Shown here: positions 53,181 through 62,194 of the stretch, piece after piece | How the letters are laid out: each line of letters opens with the position of its first letter | Position numbering within the stretch: position 1 is the first letter of the stretch | The notes under the pieces: generated by a model | Database searches by the model: none | What the model was told of the DNA's origin: nothing | The model's input: only the letters and a program-made list of their open reading frames with translations | Origin: Candidatus Aminicenantota bacterium | GTDB lineage: Bacteria > Acidobacteriota > Aminicenantia > Aminicenantales > Saccharicenantaceae | Direction of reading: 5' to 3' | DNA length: 64,000 nt | Assembly: GCA_014360005.1 (NCBI GenBank) | Contig: JACIYI010000005.1 | Coordinates: forward strand, 124,001 to 188,000 | Position numbers and translations under genes: made by a program

Positions 53181-54848
53181 TCAGTCAGTCCCCGGCCTTT
53201 GAAAGGAGCTATCGGGCTTGAACTGGGGAATTTTATCCTGCCGGCCCAGAAGCTCGATGATTTCCCGGGCCCAGCGCAGCAGCTGCAGGGCCCCGCTCAT
53301 ATCCCAGTCTTCCTGGTATTCATCCGTAACCTGATGGTAATGGAATTTCTGGTACTCCTCGGCCTTTCTTAAGACTCTATCCGGGTCCGGGCCCCTGGCC
53401 ACCACCCCCTCGTGCAACCAGACCGCCGGAATACCGTGACGGGCAAAACTCAACTGGTCGGAGCGAAAGAAAAAGCCATAATTTCCGCCCCGCTCTGCTG
53501 TATAGCGGTAGCCGAGCTTTTCGGCTGCCTGACGACAGAGGTCATCCAGGTCGGAAAAGCGAGCTCCGATTCCATAGACATCCTCGGTTTCGCCCCAGAC
53601 ATTGGTCATCTCAAAATTGATGTTGGCCAGCACTGAGGAATTTGGGACCGGAAGATGGGCAGCCAGGTAATCCGAGCCGAGCAGGTTCTGTTCTTCGGCG
53701 GTTACGGCCGCAAAGACCAGGTTGACCGGCAGGTCGCCCCTGAACTGGGAATAATAACCGGCCAGGGCCAGCAGGCAGGCGGTGGCCGAACAATTGTCAA
53801 CCGCTCCGTTATACACCTGGTCACCCTGGAGATTGGGGTCCTTGCCCAGGTGGTCATAATGGGCCGAAATAATCACATATTTATCCCGGGCTTCTGGCCT
53901 GAGGCTCTTGAGCCAGCCAACCACGTTGGCCGCCGCCACCTCCCGGAAAACCGGTTGCTGCCTTACCCGGACCGACAGTCCCAGCGGTTTCGGTCTAAAG
54001 TCGGGTGTTTCCGCCTCAGCCAGAAGTTTTTTCCGGTCAAGCCCGGCCGCGGCCAGTATTTTTTCGGCCAGGGTCTGACGAACCCAGCCCTGAAAATACA
54101 GGCTTCTTTTCTTTTCCGGCAGGAAAAAAGATTCCTTGGCCCAGGAGTTGCGGACGACACTCCAGCCGTAGGTGGCCCCTTTATCGTTATGAATAATCAG
54201 GACTCCAGCCGCTCCCAGCTCGGTGGCTTTTTCGAACTTATAAATCCACCGGCCGTAGTAATTCATATCTTCTCCGTCAAAGATGCCGCCGGGATAATTT
54301 CCGGGTTCGTTGATTTCCACCAGCAGCACCTTGCCCCTGACCTCAAACTCCTTGAGGTCATCCCAGTTGCGCTCCGGGGCCTGAATCAGGTACCCGCCAT
54401 AGACCAGTTCAGCGGTAACTTCCCGTGGACAATCCTGTCTTTCGCTCTTGATGACAAAGTCTTCCAGCAGCACCGGGGTCGGGATTTCAGCCGAATTGAG
54501 GCCAGGAGCAGGGATAAATTCCAGGGTGGCCTGGGGGTCCGGCTGCGCCCCGACCAGGGTGAATTCCTGGCGATAATTCTGTCCGAAGAAGGGTTGCAAC
54601 CCAAACTGCCTGAAAAAATCTTCCTGGTAGGAGGCCGCCAGCTCAATCCCCCGGCTGCCGAGACCCCGGCCTTCATAGATATCATCAGATAGAATCCGGA
54701 TGTGGGCCAGAAGCTCCTGGGCCGTGATTTCGGCCAGCGGCTTTTCCCCCCGGCAGGCAGGAAAAGACAGAAGCAGAAAAAACATCATTAGCAATAAAGA
54801 GAAAACTCCGATACCTGGTTTATTTTTCGGATTAAAACTCATCACCAC
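53181..54848 (-). CDS. Exported M28 aminopeptidase with PA domain
   Basis: 555 residues. A signal/lipobox-like N-terminus (LLLMMFFLLLSFPACRG, Cys at ~33) suggests a lipoprotein. A PA-like insertion (~140-290) precedes the M28 catalytic core with co-catalytic zinc ligands in SAHYDHLG, GAVDNCSAT, TAEEQNLLGS, FEMTNV and RHGIPAVWLHEG. Such enzymes release N-terminal amino acids or dipeptides. GGAGG lies before the ATG. It lies 65 nt upstream of the EIIA fusion gene on the same strand. Confidence 0.92.
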   Translation of the reverse strand: MVMSFNPKNKPGIGVFSLLLMMFFLLLSFPACRGEKPLAEITAQELLAHIRILSDDIYEGRGLGSRGIELAASYQEDFFRQFGLQPFFGQNYRQEFTLVGAQPDPQATLEFIPAPGLNSAEIPTPVLLEDFVIKSERQDCPREVTAELVYGGYLIQAPERNWDDLKEFEVRGKVLLVEINEPGNYPGGIFDGEDMNYYGRWIYKFEKATELGAAGVLIIHNDKGATYGWSVVRNSWAKESFFLPEKKRSLYFQGWVRQTLAEKILAAAGLDRKKLLAEAETPDFRPKPLGLSVRVRQQPVFREVAAANVVGWLKSLRPEARDKYVIISAHYDHLGKDPNLQGDQVYNGAVDNCSATACLLALAGYYSQFRGDLPVNLVFAAVTAEEQNLLGSDYLAAHLPVPNSSVLANINFEMTNVWGETEDVYGIGARFSDLDDLCRQAAEKLGYRYTAERGGNYGFFFRSDQLSFARHGIPAVWLHEGVVARGPDPDRVLRKAEEYQKFHYHQVTDEYQEDWDMSGALQLLRWAREIIELLGRQDKIPQFKPDSSFQRPGTD

Positions 54849-54870
54849 CTCCTGTTCCAGGCTGGCTGCA

Positions 54871-54920
54871 ATAAAAAAAGGCTCTGGCTCGTCTGATATC
54901 CACCTTTCGAGCCAGAGCCT
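54871..54920 (-). terminator. Strong intrinsic terminator after hppA
   Basis: A perfect 13-bp stem (AGGCTCTGGCTCG at 54879-54891, CGAGCCAGAGCCT at 54908-54920) with a 16-nt loop. On the minus strand it is followed by TTTTTTTATTG. It lies ~80 nt past the hppA stop and before the next minus-strand gene. Confidence 0.88.
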
Positions 54921-54976
54921 AATTTACTAATTTTCGAGCCCGAAATCCACCCGTTTTTTTCCTGACCGCTCAGCTT

Positions 54977-55000
54977 ATATATGAACGGTTGTTCATATAT
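54977..55000. repeat. Perfect inverted repeat abutting the hppA stop
   Basis: ATATATGAAC / GTTCATATAT, 10-bp arms around GGTT, immediately after the hppA stop codon. It resembles a dimeric regulator site (TGAAC-N4-GTTCA) but sits at a 3' end, so it may be an mRNA-stabilising or processing stem. Confidence 0.6.
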
Positions 55001-57187
55001 TTATTTAATCAGGGAAAAGGCCACCGTCAGACCGGCCATGACTATGGAGACCATGCTCATCAACTTGATCAGGATATTAAGGCTGGGACCGGAAGTATCC
55101 TTGAAGGGGTCGCCGACCGTATCCCCGACCACGGCTGCTTTATGGGCGGTTGAGCCTTTGCCCCCGAGGTTGCCTTCTTCGATGAATTTCTTGGCGTTGT
55201 CCCAGGCTCCACCGGCATTGGCCATAAACACGGCCAGCACAAAACCGGTAGTGGTGGCTCCGATCAGCAGACCCATGACCCCGCCCACACCCAGCAGCAG
55301 GCCGGTGGCCACGGGAACGATGATGGCTGCCAGCGACGGTACCATCATAGCCTTCTGGGCTCCCTTGGTGGAGATGGCCACGCACCGGGCATAATCCGGT
55401 TCAGCCTTTCCTTCCCAGACCCCGGGAATTTCCTTGAACTGGCGCCGGACTTCGTCCACCATCTTGCCGGCCGCTTTACCCACGGCCTGCATGGTCAGCC
55501 CGCAAAAAACAAAAGCCATCATCGACCCGATAAACATGCCCACCAGGACGATGGGGTTCATCAGGGTCACCCGGAAATAGTTCATGAAATCCAGAATGCC
55601 GGCTTTGGCCGTTTCTATGACGGTGCCATCCAGCAACTGGATGGTGTTCTGCCCGACACGCAGCAGACCGACCTTTAGCTCTTCCACGTAGGAGGCCAGA
55701 AGGGCCAGGGCGGTCAGGGCCGCCGAACCGATAGCAAAACCCTTGCCGGTGGCGGCGGTGGTATTGCCCAGGGCATCCAGAGCGTCCGTCCTCCGCCGGA
55801 CTTCCGGCTCCAGGTTGGACATCTGGGCGTTGCCGCCGGCGTTGTCGGCAATCGGACCGTAAGCATCAGTGGCCAGGGTAATGCCCAGGGTGGAGAGCAT
55901 GCCGACGGCGGCAATACCTATACCGTAGAGGCCCTGTCCGACGTTGGTCAGGTTAAACCCGGAAGCAAAAAGATAGGCCAGGACTGTGCCGGCTGCCACC
56001 GCCAGCACCGGGATGGAAGTCGAAAGCATGCCGGTGCCGATACCGGAAATTATAACCGTGGCCGCCCCGGTGGTGGCGCTATGGGCTATCTTCCTGGTCG
56101 GCCTGAAAGAATGGGAAGTAAAATATTCGGTTGATTTACCGATGGCAATTCCAGCCAGCAACCCGGCCACCAGAGCCAGCCAGGTGCCCAGGGGCAGTTT
56201 TAGATAATGGATGACAAAATAAGAAATAATCATGATGAAAACCGAGCTGGCGTTTATGCCGCGGCTCAAGGCATTAATCAGGTCCTTCTGGGTAGCCCCT
56301 TCCCTGGTCCTAACCAGGAAAATTCCCAGGATGGACAGGATAGTGCCGACCGCGGCGATTACCATCGGAGCCACCACGGCATTGAGCTGCAGCGTTCCCC
56401 GACCGGCAAAGGCCGAAGCCCCCAGCGCGGCCGTAGCCAGGATGGAACCGGCGTAGGATTCATAGAGGTCAGCCCCCATTCCGGCTACGTCGCCCACATT
56501 ATCGCCGACGTTATCGGCTATGACGGCCGGGTTCCGGGGATCATCCTCGGGAATGTTGGCTTCAACCTTACCAACCAAATCGGCCCCGACATCGGCGGCC
56601 TTGGTATAGATGCCACCGCCCACCCTGGCAAACAGGGCCTGGGTGGAAGCTCCCATGCCGAAGGTCAGCATGGTGGTGGTTATTATTATCAGATTATGCT
56701 CATCACCAATGGGATAGAAATGTTTTAGAATAAGAAACCAGAGGGAGATGTCCAGCAGAGCCAGACCCACCACCGTCAACCCCATGACCGCCCCGCTGCG
56801 AAAAGCCACCTTAAGAGCGCTATCCAGGGACTGACGGGCGGCGTTGGCCGTCCGAGCTGAGGCGTAAGTGGCTGTCTTCATACCGAAAAAGCCGGCCAGC
56901 CCGGAGAAAAAACCGCCGGTCAGGAAAGCAACCGGGACCCACCTGTTCTGAACCTTGAGGCCGAAGGCCAGGATAGCCAGAATCACTATCAAACAGATAA
57001 AAACAATGACCACTACCTTGTATTGTTGCTTCAGGTAAGCCATAGCTCCCTTTCTCACGTAAGAAGCAATCGTGGCCATTCTTTCTGTGCCTTCGCTCTT
57101 TTTCTTCATCTGTTGATAAAAGAACCAGGCAAAAAACAGGGCCAGAATGGATGCGGCTGGAGCCAGCCAGAAAATAGAAGTTAACAT
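55001..57187 (-). CDS. hppA: Membrane-bound ion-translocating pyrophosphatase (K+-dependent type)
   Basis: 728 residues with ~16 membrane spans. It couples pyrophosphate hydrolysis to H+ or Na+ export. The pyrophosphate-binding loop is [18 protein letters not shown], followed by [21 protein letters not shown] and the C-terminal [16 protein letters not shown]. The segment [10 protein letters not shown] has Ala at the position that is Lys in K+-independent enzymes, pointing to the K+-dependent class. H+ versus Na+ specificity cannot be settled by eye. SD GGAGG precedes the ATG. Confidence 0.97.
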   Translation of the reverse strand: MLTSIFWLAPAASILALFFAWFFYQQMKKKSEGTERMATIASYVRKGAMAYLKQQYKVVVIVFICLIVILAILAFGLKVQNRWVPVAFLTGGFFSGLAGFFGMKTATYASARTANAARQSLDSALKVAFRSGAVMGLTVVGLALLDISLWFLILKHFYPIGDEHNLIIITTTMLTFGMGASTQALFARVGGGIYTKAADVGADLVGKVEANIPEDDPRNPAVIADNVGDNVGDVAGMGADLYESYAGSILATAALGASAFAGRGTLQLNAVVAPMVIAAVGTILSILGIFLVRTREGATQKDLINALSRGINASSVFIMIISYFVIHYLKLPLGTWLALVAGLLAGIAIGKSTEYFTSHSFRPTRKIAHSATTGAATVIISGIGTGMLSTSIPVLAVAAGTVLAYLFASGFNLTNVGQGLYGIGIAAVGMLSTLGITLATDAYGPIADNAGGNAQMSNLEPEVRRRTDALDALGNTTAATGKGFAIGSAALTALALLASYVEELKVGLLRVGQNTIQLLDGTVIETAKAGILDFMNYFRVTLMNPIVLVGMFIGSMMAFVFCGLTMQAVGKAAGKMVDEVRRQFKEIPGVWEGKAEPDYARCVAISTKGAQKAMMVPSLAAIIVPVATGLLLGVGGVMGLLIGATTTGFVLAVFMANAGGAWDNAKKFIEEGNLGGKGSTAHKAAVVGDTVGDPFKDTSGPSLNILIKLMSMVSIVMAGLTVAFSLIK

Positions 57188-57647
57188 CGCCTGCCTCCTG
57201 CTCAGACTGATATTAATGCTGGAGTTTGGTTAATTAGAACCCTTAAGAAATTTAAGCCGTAAATTTATCATAAACAGAGCCAGGTGTCAAAAGCCGCCAG
57301 CAGAGCTTGATGCCCTAACTCGCCTCAGGTCAGCACCATAGCCAGGAGAGGCGCTCTCTGGCCAAGTTCACAGTGAGTGGGGTATATATTTTCCGTCCTG
57401 AAGGCTTTTTCTTCCTTTCTGTTAAGAGTTTCAACAAAATACTTAAGGGGAAAGACCTGTCTTGTCCATCCCAAAGCTGATGAACCTGGCTGCTTCTTCT
57501 GCTCCAACTAAGATGGCCGGACTGCCGCCCCTCCGCCTTTTGCAGATACCGCCCTTAAACTGGATACCATGTCTTAACCGGAAAGAATAAAGGATTTGAT
57601 TTCGGCTGACCTTCCGGATAAATTATTATAATAGGGGGAAAAATAAG
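57188..57647. other. Intergenic region with repeat copy 2
   Basis: About 460 nt between hppA (minus) and the DUF72 gene (plus). It contains the 45-nt repeat at 57543-57587 and a TATAAT at 57627-57632 that probably serves the DUF72 gene. Short open frames here lack ribosome-binding sites and are not called. Confidence 0.55.
57543..57587 (+). repeat. 45-nt intergenic repeat, copy 2
   Basis: Matches 11204-11248 at 42 of 45 positions, same orientation. It lies 60 nt before the GTG of the DUF72 gene, a position much like that of copy 1 relative to the rodZ-like gene. Confidence 0.85.
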
Positions 57648-58367
57648 GTGAGGCTGCATATCGGGACTTCGGGCTGGAGTTACCCCGGCTGGCGCCAGCG
57701 CTTCTACCCGCCGGATATAAAACCGGACGGCTGGCTCGAATTCTACGCCCGTCATTTTGATACCGTAGAAATCAACATGACCTTTTACCGCTCACCCAAA
57801 CCGGAAACTCTGCATAACTGGGTCGCCAAAACTCCGGAAAATTTTGTTTTTACCATGAAAGCCAGCCGGCAAATCACCCACCTCAAGAAGTTGCGAAAGG
57901 TGGAGCATGACCTGGAGCACCTGGCCTACCTGGCCCGGCAGCTCGGACCCAAAATGGGTTGCCTTCTCTACCAGCTGCCGCCCTCGCTGACCAGGGACAA
58001 CGAGCTGCTGGCTTCGTTTCTCAAAGTCCTGCCACCCGGCTTCAAGCAGGTTATTGAATTCAGGCATCACAGCTGGTACCACCCAGAAATATATGAATTG
58101 ATGTCCCAGTTCGGGGTCATCTTCTGTGTGGTGTCCTCAGCCCGGGTCCCAGCCGAGGTGGTAGTGACCTCAGGGACAGCTTATTTCCGTTTTCACGGGC
58201 TGACTGGCGGTTACCGCTACCGCTATTCCGATGATGAATTAAAGAGATGGGCAGAGGTCATAGGCCGGACTGCGGTGGAAGAGTGCTTTGTTTATTTCAA
58301 CAATGATTACCAGGCCCATGCCGTCTTCAATGCCCAGAAGCTGCGGGAGTTGCTAGCCGGGGTTTGA
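57648..58367 (+). CDS. DUF72 (YecE-like) TIM-barrel protein
   Basis: 239 residues from GTG 57648. The N-terminus LHIGTSGWSYPGWRQRFYPPD and the following EFYARHFDTVEINMTFYRSP are diagnostic of DUF72, as are the FVFTMKASRQITH and FEFRHHSW-type (VIEFRHHSWY) motifs and the closing YVYFNND-type (CFVYFNNDYQAHAV) strand. The function of the family is unknown, although its barrel and conserved acidic residues suggest a hydrolase or nuclease. A TATAAT lies 15 nt upstream of the start. Confidence 0.93.
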   Translation: MRLHIGTSGWSYPGWRQRFYPPDIKPDGWLEFYARHFDTVEINMTFYRSPKPETLHNWVAKTPENFVFTMKASRQITHLKKLRKVEHDLEHLAYLARQLGPKMGCLLYQLPPSLTRDNELLASFLKVLPPGFKQVIEFRHHSWYHPEIYELMSQFGVIFCVVSSARVPAEVVVTSGTAYFRFHGLTGGYRYRYSDDELKRWAEVIGRTAVEECFVYFNNDYQAHAVFNAQKLRELLAGV

Positions 58368-58643
58368 GATAAGGAAATAATATTCGGAAGCTCTGGGTCG
58401 GCAGCCAGAAGGTCAACCTTCCGGGTCTTCTGCCCGGGACGCTTCCTGATTCCCGCTGGCCGATTAAAAGCTGGTCAGCTGCGGGAAGTCAGCCAGATTT
58501 ATCCGTCCAGCCTGCCGTTCTCTAACTTACAGCCCCGGGTAGTTAAAGCCAGTTTGATTTTGGCGGTAAGAAAACTTAAACTTAGACTGTGAACAAGACC
58601 GGAAGAATAAAAGCGAAGAATAAATTCTGAGAGGAGCATAAAA

Positions 58644-59243
58644 ATGAGAAGATCAGTTGTGCTGATATTTTTATTAACAATTGGCTTGATAGCCCTGCCT
58701 GGCCTGAGGGCCCAGAAAGCCCCGTCCGCCAGTTCCCCGGTACTCCTGACCTCCTGCGGCCAGAGCCCCGGTCCAGCTATTATCAAGGTCATTCTGCAGA
58801 AGCTCAATGTGCCCTTCGATCTTGAACCCCTGGCTACCGCCTCCAGCCTGCAGAAAAAAAAGGAGGCCGGGCAGCCTTATGGTTCAGTTGTTATCGTCAT
58901 GGGAGCCAGCCTCAAGGGAATGGGAGCAGCCGGCATTTCTATAGAGGATGAAATCAAGAGAATCAACCAGCTCATCCAGGAAGCCAGGAAGCAGGGTCTG
59001 ACGGTTATCGGGGCCCACGTTGAAGGACTCAAGCGGAGGGCCCAGGGCGCGGCTGCCGGCGACACTACCGACGAGCAGAGCATCGATGCCGTGGCCCCCC
59101 AGTCGGATATCCTGCTGGTCAACAAAGGGGGTAACTCCGACGGCCGGTTCACCACCATCGCCCGGAATAAAAATATCCCGCTGATAGAAGTAGAAAAGAA
59201 TATAGACCTGCTGGAAGAACTCGGCAAAATCTACGGAAAATAA
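58644..59243 (+). CDS. DUF6305-like exported protein
   Basis: 199 residues. A signal peptide (~1-23, LIFLLTIGLIALPGLRA) is followed by a Rossmann-like alpha/beta domain (VLLTSCGQSPGPAIIKVIL, SVVIVMGASLKGMGAAG, LTVIGAHVEGLKRRAQG, DILLVNKGGNSDGRFTTIA). Such proteins are found in Acidobacteriota-type and related genomes, sometimes near transporters. The function is unknown. AGAGGAG precedes the ATG. Confidence 0.8.
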   Translation: MRRSVVLIFLLTIGLIALPGLRAQKAPSASSPVLLTSCGQSPGPAIIKVILQKLNVPFDLEPLATASSLQKKKEAGQPYGSVVIVMGASLKGMGAAGISIEDEIKRINQLIQEARKQGLTVIGAHVEGLKRRAQGAAAGDTTDEQSIDAVAPQSDILLVNKGGNSDGRFTTIARNKNIPLIEVEKNIDLLEELGKIYGK

Positions 59244-59313
59244 GGATTCTTATCCAGTACTTCCACCAGGCTGCTCAACCGAGTCTGAACGCAGCAGTCA
59301 GCTCTTCTAATGC

Positions 59314-61395
59314 TTATTTCTTTTTAAGTTCTACCATTCCGGCCCTTTCCAGAGCCTTAAAATATTTCTCCACTTCCAGCAGCGGAAGCGGTCCATATTC
59401 GGCCGAGGCGGCATTGCGGATTTCAAGGACTGATTTCTTCCCGTCGATAAAATTCCGCAGCTCAAACTCCGCCTGGTAGATCTGAGGGGCCAGCTGTAGA
59501 TTCATCTCCCTCAGCCTGAGCATCATCGCCCAGGGATCGCCCTTGGCGGCCGCTGGTTTTCTGACCGGGACGATTTTACTGAGTTTGACCTCAGCTGGAG
59601 TTAAAACCAGCTTTTCCGGTTTAACCCCCACCCGGAGACAGGCCTGCCGGTAGATGATCTCCAGTTCACCCAGCCAGGCTGCTTTTAGCTGGTCCAGGCT
59701 TTTTAATTTGGTGTCCCGCAGAACAGCAAACTCCCGGCCGGAACCGGCAAAAAATCCGGCTGAGGACAGGGCTTCTTTTTCCCTTGCCACCGCTTGCTCC
59801 ACGATGTTAACAGCTTCTTTCCGGGCGGCAGCCAGGTTTTTGGCCCCGGCGGTGAGAATCATATCAACCGCCCGGCCTTTTTCTTCTCCCAGCCGCCCGA
59901 GCCCGCGGGAGTTCACCTCATTCAGGATGGCCCGGGCCTCTTCCGGCCCGGCGCTGGCCAGGAAAAGAGCAGAAGCCACGGTCAGGGTTACCACCCGTTT
60001 GAGCTGCGTGGAATCTGATTTATCCGGCAGGTCACCGCTGGTGTGGTACCACATGTCGGGCCAGCAGATGAACATAACCGCCGGGACCTTAACCGCGCCG
60101 TCTATGAACACGATATGGTCGCTGCCGCCCGAGAAACGGTCTATGGTGTAATAAAATGGGTCGCGGCTTCCGGCCGGTGACAGCACCGAATAATCCTTCC
60201 AGCCATGGTCCTGGGCCAGCCGCTGGCTGGCACCCATCCATTCCACGAAAGAAGCGACCACATCGTTGAGATAGGTCGGGAGAGAGTAAGGCGTTGTTTC
60301 CAGGCGGAAAGCGCTCAGGTTCTTGACCAGGGCTTCACCCACCATATCCTCGTTGATATTGGCGAAAAACCTTCTGGCGATTTCCGGGTATTTCAGAATA
60401 TAGGCCCGGGTGCCCGAAATTTCCGGCACGAACAGAAACCGGATTGACCTCTTGGGGGCCGGAATGGTTCCGTCGGCTATCATCTTCTTAATCACCCGGC
60501 CGGCTTCCAGGATGGCCACGCAACCGGAGGCATCATCGTTGGCTCCCTGCTTGGCAAAACCTTCAAAAAGATGGGCAGTCAGGACCAGTTCTTCCTCAGG
60601 TTTCTCACTGCCTCTTATCAGGCCCACAGCCATTTCTTCTTTGTAAGGCACCATCTGAGTTTTAACCCGGGCCCGGAGTACCACTTTGGTTTTTCTTTCC
60701 AGGGCCATTTTCATGTCAAAATAGGTTCTTTCTGAAACCATGAAAGCAAAGGTCGGCTTGTCCTTCTGACCCACCCTGATAGAATTCCAGCCGATCTGGT
60801 CTCGGTCAAATTCCGGGTGGCTGGAAGAGCAGCCGATAAGACCGACCGCCCCGTATTTTTCCACTGCCAGGCGGCGGGCCCTTTCGGGCGAACCGTAAAC
60901 CAAGGCGATCTTGCCGTTAAGGTCTTTGTCTTTATAATGGTCCTCGCTGAAGCCGAGGCCGACATCAACCAGTTCGGCCGTAACCTCGGTTGAAGCACTG
61001 CCGGAGCACAGGACGGTCGGAATTTCCTTGAGGTCGGCAATTTTCTTCTTAACCGGCTCCACCACCCAGAGCTCGGCCTCCTCGGCATCCCAGGTTTTCT
61101 CACCGCGCACTGGCAAATTCACAATCTCGGCCTCATCAAACCCGTATTCTTTTAATTTTTCCAGGATGAACCTGGTTTCATAATAGCCGCTGGCGTACTC
61201 TTCTGCTTTCCGGTTGCGGTTGACTCCGGTCAGGAAAATCTCATTCTGCAGGGCTAGCTCGCCGTTGGCTTCATTGATAATTTCCTGGAGAAGCTTCAGC
61301 GGCAGCAGGGTTCTGGGTAACTTTTCTTGCGGTTGAGCCAGGGTCACAGCAACCAGAAACAACACCATCAGCAAAACCGCCAGTTGTTTTTTCAT
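59314..61395 (-). CDS. Exported M28-family peptidase with C-terminal helical domain
   Basis: 693 residues. A signal peptide (~1-20, LLMVLFLVAVTLA) precedes a PA-like domain (~100-240) and the M28 core: HLFEGFAKQGANDDASG (His and bridging Asp), RFLFVPEISGTRAY (Glu), EDMVGE (Asp) and FSGGSDHIVF (His). A ~200-residue C-terminal helical region ends the protein. It resembles DUF4910/M28 aminopeptidases of peptide-fermenting anaerobes. GAGGAG precedes the ATG. Confidence 0.9.
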   Translation of the reverse strand: MKKQLAVLLMVLFLVAVTLAQPQEKLPRTLLPLKLLQEIINEANGELALQNEIFLTGVNRNRKAEEYASGYYETRFILEKLKEYGFDEAEIVNLPVRGEKTWDAEEAELWVVEPVKKKIADLKEIPTVLCSGSASTEVTAELVDVGLGFSEDHYKDKDLNGKIALVYGSPERARRLAVEKYGAVGLIGCSSSHPEFDRDQIGWNSIRVGQKDKPTFAFMVSERTYFDMKMALERKTKVVLRARVKTQMVPYKEEMAVGLIRGSEKPEEELVLTAHLFEGFAKQGANDDASGCVAILEAGRVIKKMIADGTIPAPKRSIRFLFVPEISGTRAYILKYPEIARRFFANINEDMVGEALVKNLSAFRLETTPYSLPTYLNDVVASFVEWMGASQRLAQDHGWKDYSVLSPAGSRDPFYYTIDRFSGGSDHIVFIDGAVKVPAVMFICWPDMWYHTSGDLPDKSDSTQLKRVVTLTVASALFLASAGPEEARAILNEVNSRGLGRLGEEKGRAVDMILTAGAKNLAAARKEAVNIVEQAVAREKEALSSAGFFAGSGREFAVLRDTKLKSLDQLKAAWLGELEIIYRQACLRVGVKPEKLVLTPAEVKLSKIVPVRKPAAAKGDPWAMMLRLREMNLQLAPQIYQAEFELRNFIDGKKSVLEIRNAASAEYGPLPLLEVEKYFKALERAGMVELKKK

Positions 61396-61557
61396 GATTA
61401 ACTCCTCAAAATAAGATATAGGCAGTAAATTCTATATATTGATAAACGAATTTGCAAAATAAATGTTTTTCAGCTACAGGCCGGCCTGTCAATTTCATTT
61501 TCATTCTGTTAGAATATTGGTCAGAAAATAAGTAAAATGGATGAGGCGGAATAAGAA

Positions 61558-62169
61558 ATGATTGCTACCTCTACTGCCCTGAATATTGTGACCGCCCTTC
61601 TGGCCATCAGTGTCTTGTGGCTGATTTACATTCTTTTCCGGGGCCATACCGAGAGCCTGGTCCGGACCATAATCATCATTGTGCTGCTGGGCATAATCCT
61701 GGGTTATCTCCAGACCACCAAGCTGACGGTCCTGAGCTTCAAGGCTATCAAAAACGACCTCTTCCCGCCCAACATACCGCAGTACCACTACACTGTCAGC
61801 GAGTCGGATAACCTTTATTCCCATAGAACCATCTACAGCTTCATAAGTGGCGACCCGCTGGACTCGACCTCAACCATGACAGCGCCTCCTGAACTGAAGC
61901 TGGTAATGGACCCCAACGGCCGAACCTTCACCCTGGAAGACCCCGAATCTCTCAACCTGGTCCTCGACCAGCTCCAGCTGCCCCGGGTGAGTCACGGAGT
62001 TAAAGAATTGGTTGCCATCACCGGGAAGCAAACTGACGTCGGCGTTTACCGCTGGGATGACTACCCACTGGGGACGCTGATTGTGGAAAGGACCCTTTTC
62101 CAGCAGAAAAATACTATGCAGAGTTATAATGCCATTTCCAGAATAATCGTGGATAGCCGCAAGTACTGA
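61558..62169 (+). CDS. Membrane protein of unknown function upstream of a TRAP-type permease
   Basis: 203 residues. Two N-terminal spans (~6-27 and ~36-54: VTALLAISVLWLIYILF, VRTIIIIVLLGIILGYL) are followed by a soluble ~140-residue domain with YHYTVSESDNLYSHRTIYS and ISRIIVDSRKY. I recognise no family. The permease gene follows after 25 nt on the same strand, and the two-span start could fill the role of a small TRAP subunit (DctQ normally has four spans). That role is speculation. Confidence 0.65.
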   Translation: MIATSTALNIVTALLAISVLWLIYILFRGHTESLVRTIIIIVLLGIILGYLQTTKLTVLSFKAIKNDLFPPNIPQYHYTVSESDNLYSHRTIYSFISGDPLDSTSTMTAPPELKLVMDPNGRTFTLEDPESLNLVLDQLQLPRVSHGVKELVAITGKQTDVGVYRWDDYPLGTLIVERTLFQQKNTMQSYNAISRIIVDSRKY

Positions 62170-62194
62170 ACGAGCCAGAAGGAGAAACAAACCA

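Noticed and set aside
55001..57187. Assignment of hppA as strictly H+- or Na+-pumping
   Set aside because: Ion specificity depends on details that cannot be judged reliably by eye; only the K+-dependence marker is clear.
57325..57507. 60-codon minus-strand frame upstream of the DUF72 gene
   Set aside because: It starts with TTG, has no ribosome-binding site, and the product resembles no known family.
50116..58580. Shared 13-mer TTAAACTTAGACT at about 50120 and 58565 as a second dispersed repeat
   Set aside because: The match does not extend beyond 13-14 nt, and a single short match of AT-rich sequence in 64 kb is weak evidence.
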